Source: Flavobacterium gilvum (GTDB lineage Bacteria > Bacteroidota > Bacteroidia > Flavobacteriales > Flavobacteriaceae). Taken from it: DNA of 64,000 bases. The translations under genes and the position numbers were made by a program. The notes below the pieces were generated by a model, which saw only the letters and a program-made list of their open reading frames with translations, made no database searches and had not been told where the DNA came from. The DNA lies in the NCBI RefSeq assembly GCF_001761465.1, contig NZ_CP017479.1, positions 3,038,001 to 3,102,000 on the forward strand. The letters run 5' to 3'. Of the stretch, positions 55,412 through 62,929 are shown piece after piece (position 1 is the stretch's first letter; each line of letters opens with the position of its first letter).

Positions 55412-57613
55412 ATGGTAAAAAAAATAATTCTGGCATTTCTTATTTCTGTTCCTGCTTTTACAATTAATGCTCAGGACTTGTCGAAACTTCCTATTTTGGA
55501 TATTAAAAACGAAGTTGCTGTATCCAAAGATTGGTTGGTCACTCCTATAGATGCCAAGGCAAATGTGTATGCGAGTAAAGACAAAAAATCGATTGTTTTG
55601 TACAACGGATTGGTAAGGAGAACTTTTCAAATTTCTCCCAATGTCGCCTGTACCGATTTTACCAATCTTACTACAAATCAGCAATTAATCAGAGCAGTAA
55701 AACCAGAAGCAAAAATTACACTTGACGGAAAAGAATACGCCATTGGCGGATTGAAAGGCCAAAAAGAGAATGCTTATTTGTTGCCAGAATGGTTGGATAA
55801 AATGGAAGTTGGAAAAGAAGATTTTACTTTTGTGAATTATACAATTTCAGATATTAAACCATACATCAATTGGAAACCGACCAATTGGGCAATGAACAAA
55901 AAACAAGCCACCGGAAAATTATTGACTTTTGAATATGCTTCTTCCCTACCCGAATTGAAAGGGTTGAAAGTTAAGGTTAATTACGAATTGTATGATGGAT
56001 TACCTTTGATTACAAAGTCGATTTCTATTGAAAATGCCACCCAAAAAGTATTCAAACTAGACAGAGTCGTAAGCGAAACTATCGCCATGGTTGAGGAACA
56101 AAGTGCTGTAGAAGGCGATCCCGAAAAGATGAGAGGCCAACACGGTTTTTATATCGAAACCAATTATGCTTTCAATAACTCAATGAGTTATGAATTGAGC
56201 GATCAAACGACACATTGGAAAATGGATTCCGTTTATACATCTCAGGTGCATTATAACTACAAAACGCCTTGCCTGCTTGAAGTTTATCCCGAAAAAGCAC
56301 CGGGAATAGACCTAAATCCAAATGATGTTTACAATTCTGTTCGCAGCAATGAATTATTAATAGATACTTATGATCGACAACGTCGCGGATTGATGATCAA
56401 AAAAATGTACCGCACAATAGCACCTTGGATTACCGAAAATCCAATTTTCATGCACTTGGTTAGCAAAAATGACGAACAGGTTCGAACAGCTATAGACCAG
56501 TGTGCCGCTACAGGTTACGAAGCATTGATATTAAGTTTTGGAAGCCATTTAAATATGGAATTGGATACGCCGGAAAATCATCAAAAATGGAAAGCATTAG
56601 CCGATTACGCTCATAGCAAAGGTGTGAAAATTGGAGGTTATTCGCTATTCAGCAGCCGACGAATAAGTGACGAAGATGATGTTGTTGATCCCAAAACAGG
56701 AAAACCTGGCGGTGCTTTTTTTGGTGGTCACGCTCCTTGCTTTGGAAGCAAATGGGGATTGTCATATAGAGACCGAATCAAGAAATTTTACACAGAAACT
56801 GGTTTTGATATTTGGGAAAATGACGGGCCATATCCTGGTGATGTTTGTGCATCAACAACACATCCAGGACACAAAGGCCTAGATGACTCACAATGGAAAC
56901 AAATGGAAATCCAGAAAGAATTGTATCGCTGGTTGAATGAAAAAGGTGTATATATCAATGCACCAGACTGGTATTTTTTAGATGGAACACATAAAATCGC
57001 TTTGGGATATAGAGAAAGAAATTTTTCCCTATCAAGAGAACAACAACGCATTTTGAATCGCCAGAATATTCATGACGGCACGATTGAAAAAACAGCTTCA
57101 ATGTCCTGGGGTTTTGTTCCCTTGACAGCATATCAAGGCGGTGATGCTTCAGCGGTTTTGGAACCCTTGAGCGAACACTTAAAAGATTACCAACAATTAA
57201 TGGTACAATATTATGGAGCGGGAGTTCAAGCCTGCTATAGAGGCCCCCGTTTGTATGACACCGATGTCACAAAAGAATTAGTCAAAACAACAATCAATTG
57301 GTACAAAAAATACCGTGACATTCTAAATTCCGATATGATACAATTACGTCGTGCCGATGGAAGGGACTGGGATGGTTTTGTACACGTGAATCCCGCTTTA
57401 AAACAAAAAGCATTTATTATGTTGTACAATCCGACCAAAGAAAAAATGACTAAAACCATCAAAGTACCGTTATACTATTCGGGTTTGACTGAAAATGCTA
57501 AAATTCGGGAGAAAGAAGCCGTTGCCAAAAATTACAAAATCAACCGCAATTATGAAGTCAATCTGACATTCACAATTGAACCCGAAAGTTACACTTGGTA
57601 CGTTGTCGAATAA
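55412..57613 (+). CDS. Unassigned alpha-galactosidase-like (clan GH-D-type) protein
   Basis: 733 residues. Signal peptide about 1-20 (TINAQ). The N-terminal ~290 residues form a beta-supersandwich-like domain (LYNGLVRRTFQISPN, GGLKGQKENAYLLPEWLD). A probable (beta/alpha)8 barrel follows (about 310-640) with IKKMYRTIAPWITENP, GYEALILSFGSHLNME, SKGVKIGGYSLF and WENDGPYPGDVC. Asp471 in WENDGPYPG is the best nucleophile candidate, by analogy with the KxD nucleophile strand of GH27/GH36. A C-terminal beta domain closes the protein. I recognise the shape as alpha-galactosidase-like but cannot place it in a characterised family. Alpha-galactosidase, alpha-GalNAcase or another retaining alpha-glycosidase activity is possible. 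It is last in the plus-strand run that starts at 43470. Confidence 0.65.
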   Translation: MVKKIILAFLISVPAFTINAQDLSKLPILDIKNEVAVSKDWLVTPIDAKANVYASKDKKSIVLYNGLVRRTFQISPNVACTDFTNLTTNQQLIRAVKPEAKITLDGKEYAIGGLKGQKENAYLLPEWLDKMEVGKEDFTFVNYTISDIKPYINWKPTNWAMNKKQATGKLLTFEYASSLPELKGLKVKVNYELYDGLPLITKSISIENATQKVFKLDRVVSETIAMVEEQSAVEGDPEKMRGQHGFYIETNYAFNNSMSYELSDQTTHWKMDSVYTSQVHYNYKTPCLLEVYPEKAPGIDLNPNDVYNSVRSNELLIDTYDRQRRGLMIKKMYRTIAPWITENPIFMHLVSKNDEQVRTAIDQCAATGYEALILSFGSHLNMELDTPENHQKWKALADYAHSKGVKIGGYSLFSSRRISDEDDVVDPKTGKPGGAFFGGHAPCFGSKWGLSYRDRIKKFYTETGFDIWENDGPYPGDVCASTTHPGHKGLDDSQWKQMEIQKELYRWLNEKGVYINAPDWYFLDGTHKIALGYRERNFSLSREQQRILNRQNIHDGTIEKTASMSWGFVPLTAYQGGDASAVLEPLSEHLKDYQQLMVQYYGAGVQACYRGPRLYDTDVTKELVKTTINWYKKYRDILNSDMIQLRRADGRDWDGFVHVNPALKQKAFIMLYNPTKEKMTKTIKVPLYYSGLTENAKIREKEAVAKNYKINRNYEVNLTFTIEPESYTWYVVE

Positions 57614-57784
57614 TGAAAATAAACTTTTATTTTTAAAAAAACACTCCAGTTTCAAATTATTAACTAGAAACGTTTTAACTTTTAAAAAAGAAAGATTATT
57701 TTTACTAAACAAACCAAATCATTAAAATTAAATAATAGAAAATTTTTAGTAATATGTTAAAATTTAATTCTAATAAACCAATTT

Positions 57785-57800
57785 ACTAATACGATTTAGT
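57785..57800. promoter_or_regulatory. Candidate LacI operator upstream of second GH20
   Basis: ACTAATACGATTTAGT, one mismatch from the consensus palindrome. It lies 71 bp before the GH20 start in a 257-bp gene-free gap and could control the unit running to at least 64000. Confidence 0.55.
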
Positions 57801-57870
57801 ATTTTAATAAAAAATAATTACTTTAGCAAAAAATCATTACAATTAAGAAATAAATAACACCGGTTTTTAA

Positions 57871-60180
57871 ATGAAAAAATTTGTCTTTTTAGCGTCAATC
57901 TTGCTCTCCTTTGCTTTGCAAGCTCAGCAGACATTACATATCATTCCAGAACCAGTGAGCCTCGAATTGCAAAAAGGAAGTTTCCGCATTGATCCATCAA
58001 CTGTCATCGCCTACAACACCAAAAACAAAGATGTAGAGCCTACAGTTCTTTTCTTAAAGGAATATATTAAGAGAATTACAGGAACTACATTGGAAATCAA
58101 TACTAAAAAAAATAAAATTATTCGTTTTGAAATAAAAAAATTAAGCGAAATTGGTGATGAAGGTTATCTACTGAATGTCAATCCAAACGAAATCCTTATA
58201 ACTGCGAATACTCCAAAAGGGCTTTTCTATGGTGTACAATCATTAATCCAGACACTTCCCCTATCCCGCACCAACAGCGTGGCCGAAATTCCTTGTATGC
58301 AAATTAAAGATTATCCTCGTTTTCAATGGAGAGGATTGATGCTGGATACAAGTCGTCATTTCTTCGCTGCTGATATGGTCAAGGAATTTATCGACTTACT
58401 TTCATTGTACAAAATGAATGTTTTTCATTGGCATTTGGTTGACGGAGCTGGTTGGCGTCTAGAAATCAAAAAATATCCTAAATTGACTGAGCAGGCAGCT
58501 TGGCGTATAGACGATACTGGCAAACCTTGGAATTGGTCAGGTATAGAATTTTCTGCAGACAATACTAAATCGATTTACGGAGGCTATTATACCCAAGAAG
58601 AAGTCAAAGATATTGTGGCTTACGCAAAAGCCCGAAATATTACAGTTGTTCCCGAAATTGAAATGCCGGGACATACCGAAGCTTTATTGGCCGCTTATCC
58701 AGAACTTTCTTGCAACGGAAAAGTACATTTTGGGAATCAGGATGTTTTTCTGGCGAGTAAAGTTGATGGCAGTTTCTGCGCTGGAAATGACAAAGCTTTT
58801 GATTTTTTGCAAGACGTATTGAGCGAAGTAATGGCGCTATTCCCTTCAAAATACATTCACATTGGTGGTGATGAAGTCAATAAAGACAACTGGAAAGTTT
58901 GTCCAAAATGTCAGGCAAGAATGAAAAGTGAAGGCTTGAAAAATGAAGAAGAATTGCAAAGCTATTTTATCAGAAGAATTGAAAAAATCGTTGTTTCTAA
59001 AAACCGAAAAATGATTGGTTGGGACGAAATTCTGGAAGGTGGATTGGCTCCCGAAGCTACCGTAATGAGTTGGCGAAGTGAAGCCGGTGGAATCGAAGCC
59101 GCAAAAATGGGACACGATGTAATCATGAGTCCTGCCTCCCCTCTTTATTTAGACTATTATCAAGGCGATAGCGAAAATGAACCTCAGGCTTTCGGCGGAT
59201 TTAACACGCTAAAACGTATTTACAATTACGAACCAATTCCCAAAGAATTGACTACCGAACAGGCAAAACATATTTTAGGCTCACAAGGTAACTTATGGAC
59301 GGAATACATTACATCAAGAGAAGAAGTCGAATATATGATTTTACCACGCATGCTTGCGCTATCAGAAGTGGTTTGGTCTCCTAAAGAAAAGCGTGATTGG
59401 AATGGTTTTAACTTGAGATTAAAACCACATTTGACGGCTTTTGATCAAAAAGGTTTTCGATATTCCAAAGGAAACTTTAAAGTAGATATCAAAGCGGAAC
59501 GGATTAATGGTGTAATAACCGTATTCCTTTCATCCGAAAATGAGGACGGGACAATCTATTACAGCACTGACGGAAGTATGCCCAATGTTGGTTCTAAAAA
59601 ATATACGAGGCCATTTGAAATTACTACAACAGCAACCGTAAGAGCTGTTCTTGTTATCGATAATAAAACAATGGTTTCAAGACCTTCAGAACAGCGTTTC
59701 ACTTTCAATAAAGCTACTGGAAAAGAAGTAAAATACGAAAAACAATACAGCAAGAATTATCCTGGAAACGGCAACAACTCGTTAACCGACGGATTCAAAG
59801 GCACTAAAAATCACTATCAAAATTGGCATGGTTTTGAAGGAGATGATGTTGTCGCTACCATCGATTTGGGAACACCAACAGAAATCAGCAGCATTTCGAT
59901 AGGAACTATTCAGTATTTTAATAACTGGATGTTCATGCCAAAATGGGTCAAATTTGAAATTTCGGCTGACGGTACAAATTTCAAAGAAATAGAAACCGTT
60001 CAAAATCCAGTTCCAACCAATGTAACTGAAGTGATGCTGAATGATCTAAAAACAAATTTTGCAAAGCAAAAAGCAAAATCAATCCGGGTAACAGCCAAAA
60101 ATATTGGACTTTGTCCCGAAGGTTCTCCTGGTGCGGGAAAACCGGCCTGGCTTTTCGTCGATGAAATAATAGTAGAATAA
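57871..60180 (+). CDS. GH20 beta-N-acetylhexosaminidase with C-terminal F5/8C domain
   Basis: 769 residues. Signal peptide about 1-18 (LQAQ). The GH20 N-terminal domain (about 22-145) precedes the barrel (about 148-510) with FHWHLVDGAGWRLEIKKYP and the catalytic pair Asp334-Glu335 in IHIGGDEVNKDNW. A chitobiase-type beta domain (about 540-620, YYSTDGSMPN) and an F5/8 type C (discoidin, CBM32-like) domain (about 625-769, with VATIDLGTPTEISS and KWVKFEISADG) follow. It removes terminal beta-GlcNAc or GalNAc. It differs from the PA14-bearing GH20 at 15297 in accessory domain, so the two probably target different positions or carriers. It opens the operon with ROK kinase and glycosylasparaginase. 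Confidence 0.95.
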   Translation: MKKFVFLASILLSFALQAQQTLHIIPEPVSLELQKGSFRIDPSTVIAYNTKNKDVEPTVLFLKEYIKRITGTTLEINTKKNKIIRFEIKKLSEIGDEGYLLNVNPNEILITANTPKGLFYGVQSLIQTLPLSRTNSVAEIPCMQIKDYPRFQWRGLMLDTSRHFFAADMVKEFIDLLSLYKMNVFHWHLVDGAGWRLEIKKYPKLTEQAAWRIDDTGKPWNWSGIEFSADNTKSIYGGYYTQEEVKDIVAYAKARNITVVPEIEMPGHTEALLAAYPELSCNGKVHFGNQDVFLASKVDGSFCAGNDKAFDFLQDVLSEVMALFPSKYIHIGGDEVNKDNWKVCPKCQARMKSEGLKNEEELQSYFIRRIEKIVVSKNRKMIGWDEILEGGLAPEATVMSWRSEAGGIEAAKMGHDVIMSPASPLYLDYYQGDSENEPQAFGGFNTLKRIYNYEPIPKELTTEQAKHILGSQGNLWTEYITSREEVEYMILPRMLALSEVVWSPKEKRDWNGFNLRLKPHLTAFDQKGFRYSKGNFKVDIKAERINGVITVFLSSENEDGTIYYSTDGSMPNVGSKKYTRPFEITTTATVRAVLVIDNKTMVSRPSEQRFTFNKATGKEVKYEKQYSKNYPGNGNNSLTDGFKGTKNHYQNWHGFEGDDVVATIDLGTPTEISSISIGTIQYFNNWMFMPKWVKFEISADGTNFKEIETVQNPVPTNVTEVMLNDLKTNFAKQKAKSIRVTAKNIGLCPEGSPGAGKPAWLFVDEIIVE

Positions 60181-60218
60181 TTTTAAAACATAGTCATATA
60201 AAGAAGAATTACTTTAAA

Positions 60219-61115
60219 ATGGAAAAAAGATTTGCAATAGGAATGGATGTTGGCGGCTCGCATATTACAGCCGCGATTATTGATGTAAATGAGATGAAAA
60301 TTGTGGAAGGATCTGTTTCGAAACTTTCCTTCGATTCTAATTTACCTGTACAAATAGTAATGGATTATTGGGAAAAAGGGATTCGCTCTTTATGTGAAAA
60401 GATAAATTTGGAAAATTTATCTGGAATTGCAATGGCTATTCCTGGGCCATTTGATTATGAAAAAGGAACTTTTTGGATAAAAGATCAAAACAAATACGAA
60501 AATTTCTATGGCCTGAATATCAAAGACCTATTAAGAGAACGTTTTAATTTTGATAACAATTTCCCAATCGTTTCTGATAATGATGCCAATAGTTTTGGAA
60601 AAGGAGAAGTATATAAAAACACAAAAAACCTTACCAAAAGAGTGATGGCAGTTACTTTGGGCACAGGACTTGGCGGTTGCTTTATCGAAAACGGAAAAAT
60701 AGTCCAAAATAGAAAAGATGTTCCTGAAAATGGTGAAATATGGAATCTACCATACAAAAACGGAATTGCCGAAGATGCTGTGTCATTGAGAGGATTACTT
60801 GACAATTACAAAAAGTTTACTGGAAAACAACTTAATGAAGGTTTAGATTTATATCATTTAGCCAATAGCGGAGATGAAAAAGCTAACGAAGCTTTTAGTA
60901 AATTTGGGGAAGATCTTGCCGAGGTCGTGCTTCCATGTTTGAAAAATTTTAATGCCGATATGTTTGTTATTGGCGGGAAATTAGCCAATGCTGGGGATTT
61001 ATTCTTAAATTCATTTAAGGAAAAAATCAAAAATGCTGGTGTTGAAATAGAAGTAGCAATCTCTACCGACAATGAAACTTCCGCTTTATTGGGAGTAGCA
61101 ACTTTATTAAGTTAA
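60219..61115 (+). CDS. ROK-family sugar kinase lacking the zinc motif
   Basis: 298 residues, cytoplasmic. ATP-phosphate motif GMDVGGSHITAA (8-19), catalytic Asp122 in SDNDANSFGKGE, second phosphate motif GTGLGG (148-153) and adenosine-side VIGGKLANAGDL near 250. ROK kinases usually carry a Cys-rich zinc signature (CxCGxxGCxE) after the GH dyad; here that stretch (about 170-190) reads ENGEIWNLPYKNG with no Cys. The protein probably phosphorylates a sugar released by the locus, such as mannose, GlcNAc or ManNAc, to feed glycolysis. The lost zinc site may change substrate range. It has 38 bp to GH20 and 49 bp to glycosylasparaginase. Confidence 0.88.
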   Translation: MEKRFAIGMDVGGSHITAAIIDVNEMKIVEGSVSKLSFDSNLPVQIVMDYWEKGIRSLCEKINLENLSGIAMAIPGPFDYEKGTFWIKDQNKYENFYGLNIKDLLRERFNFDNNFPIVSDNDANSFGKGEVYKNTKNLTKRVMAVTLGTGLGGCFIENGKIVQNRKDVPENGEIWNLPYKNGIAEDAVSLRGLLDNYKKFTGKQLNEGLDLYHLANSGDEKANEAFSKFGEDLAEVVLPCLKNFNADMFVIGGKLANAGDLFLNSFKEKIKNAGVEIEVAISTDNETSALLGVATLLS

Positions 61116-61164
61116 TATAATAAAATACGCTGATTGTTGCCAATCGGATTTAAAAATAAAAGAT

Positions 61165-62169
61165 ATGACTAATCGTAGAAATTTTCTAAAAACAACAGCC
61201 ATTGCATCGGCTGCCGTTGCATTAAGTTCCTTCAGAGGTGCAGTTGAAGAAAGTGAAGAAACCATTTTGGATTCTTCTAAAGTAAGAAAACCAATTGTTC
61301 TTTCAACTTGGCGATTTGGATTAGGTGCCAATGAAGCCGCTTGGGAAGTTTTGAAAAAAGGAGGACGAGCCTTAGACGCTGTAGAAGCTGGTGTAAGAGT
61401 ACCTGAAGCAGACCCAAAAGAAAGAAGTGTGGGTTATGGCGGGCGTCCAGATAGAGACGGACGCGTAACGTTGGATGCTTGTATCATGGATGAAATGTCC
61501 AATATCGGTTCTGTGGGTTGCTTAGAATACATCAAACACCCCATATCTGTAGCTCGTGCCGTAATGGAAAAAACACCACACGTTATGTTGGTTGGAGATG
61601 GAGCACTTCAATTTGCTTTATCACAAGGTTTTCCAAAAGAAAATTTATTGGTTCCCGACTCTGAAAGAGAATGGAAAGAATGGCTGAAAACCTCAGAATA
61701 CAAACCCATTGCCAATATCGAAAATCATGATACTATCGGGATGATTGCCCTTGATGCTGCTGGTAATCTTTCGGGAGCTTGTACTACCAGCGGAATGGCA
61801 TTCAAAATGCATGGACGTTTGGGCGACTCCCCAATTATTGGTGCGGGATTATATGTTGATAACGAAATTGGTGCTGCAACTGCAACTGGCCACGGTGAAG
61901 AAGTAATCCGAATTTCTGGATGCCACTTGGTTGTCGAATTGATGCGTCAGGGAAAATCGCCTCAAAAAGCATGTGAAGAAGCCGTTTTGAGAGTTGTAAA
62001 ACTAATGAAAATAAGAAATAAGAATTTAAAAGACATTCAGGTTGGTTTTATTGCCTTGAACAAAAAAGGTGATTATGGTTCCTATTGTGTACAAAGCGGT
62101 TTCAATTATGCGGTTTATGACGAAACCGGAAACCGATTGATCGACCCAGATTTTTATTTGAAACCATAA
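61165..62169 (+). CDS. N4-(beta-N-acetylglucosaminyl)-L-asparaginase (glycosylasparaginase)
   Basis: 334 residues. The N-terminus MTNRRNFLKTTAIASAAVAL is a twin-Arg (Tat) type signal, so the enzyme is periplasmic. The Ntn-hydrolase self-cleavage site is visible: NHDTIGM with Thr190, which after cleavage at Asp189-Thr190 becomes the N-terminal nucleophile of the beta chain. GSVGCLEYIKHPISVARAVME and GACTTSGMAFKMHGRLGDSP (the substrate-binding part) match Elizabethkingia-type glycosylasparaginase. It hydrolyses the GlcNAc-Asn amide after the peptide and outer sugars are gone, giving Asp and 1-amino-GlcNAc. It provides a second route beside PNGase F and is strong evidence for N-glycan catabolism. 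It lies 19 bp before cutC. Confidence 0.94.
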   Translation: MTNRRNFLKTTAIASAAVALSSFRGAVEESEETILDSSKVRKPIVLSTWRFGLGANEAAWEVLKKGGRALDAVEAGVRVPEADPKERSVGYGGRPDRDGRVTLDACIMDEMSNIGSVGCLEYIKHPISVARAVMEKTPHVMLVGDGALQFALSQGFPKENLLVPDSEREWKEWLKTSEYKPIANIENHDTIGMIALDAAGNLSGACTTSGMAFKMHGRLGDSPIIGAGLYVDNEIGAATATGHGEEVIRISGCHLVVELMRQGKSPQKACEEAVLRVVKLMKIRNKNLKDIQVGFIALNKKGDYGSYCVQSGFNYAVYDETGNRLIDPDFYLKP

Positions 62170-62188
62170 AAAGCATTAACTCAGAACA

Positions 62189-62863
62189 ATGAAAAAATAC
62201 AATCTTGAAATTGCCTGTTTCAATCCGGAATCGGCAGTTATAGCACAAGAAAACGGTGCAAATCGAGTAGAACTTTGCGCTGAAATGAACGAAGGAGGAA
62301 CAACTCCATCTTATGAAGATGTAATTGCTACACGAGAAAAATTGACCATCGACATGAATGTGATGATTCGTCCACGTGGCGGAAATTTCGTTTACAGTGA
62401 TGCCGAGTTCGAACAAATGAAGCAAGAAATAAAAGCATACAAAGAGTTGAAAGTTGACGGATTTGTATTCGGAATTTTGAATAAAGACAATAGTATAAAC
62501 GTAAGACAAAATAAAGAGTTAGTTACTCTCGCAAAGCCTTTGCCTTGTACTTTCCACCGTGCTTTTGATGTTGTTTCTGATGTGTACAATTCCCTAGAAA
62601 CAGTAATAGAATGTGGCTTCAAAACCATTTTGACTTCGGGACAAGAACCCAATGTGGTCAAAGGAATTTCTGTTTTAGAACAATTGGCAAAAAAAGCTGG
62701 AGACCGAATTGTAATCATGCCTGGCGGAGGTGTTCGCTCTTCGAATGTAGCCATGCTGAAAGAAAAAATGAACACGACTTTCTATCATTCATCAGCCATT
62801 ACTGATGGAACAGAAACTGCTGATGGCAAAGAAGTAGAAAACTTAGTGGCTAATTTAAAATAA
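62189..62863 (+). CDS. cutC: CutC-family protein
   Basis: 224 residues, no signal peptide, with the CutC TIM-barrel pattern: LEIACFNPESAVIAQENGANRVELCA, NVMIRPRGGNFVYSD, FHRAFDV, LTSGQEPNV and MPGGGVR. The family was named for copper tolerance in E. coli, but that role is disputed and its true reaction is uncertain. Placement 19 bp after glycosylasparaginase and before a GH29 fucosidase, in an N-glycan operon, suggests an enzymatic role in sugar or amino-sugar metabolism rather than copper handling. That is inference from context only. Confidence 0.92.
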   Translation: MKKYNLEIACFNPESAVIAQENGANRVELCAEMNEGGTTPSYEDVIATREKLTIDMNVMIRPRGGNFVYSDAEFEQMKQEIKAYKELKVDGFVFGILNKDNSINVRQNKELVTLAKPLPCTFHRAFDVVSDVYNSLETVIECGFKTILTSGQEPNVVKGISVLEQLAKKAGDRIVIMPGGGVRSSNVAMLKEKMNTTFYHSSAITDGTETADGKEVENLVANLK

Positions 62864-62929
62864 AAAATAACAAGCATTTTATTTGTGTGGTTTCCATCGT
62901 TTTCAAGTACTTAATAAAAAAGACAAAAA

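Noticed and set aside
57663-57680. ACTAGAAACGTTTTAACT box upstream of GH20
   Set aside because: The CG is shifted by one base and several palindrome positions fail; the site at 57785 is much better.
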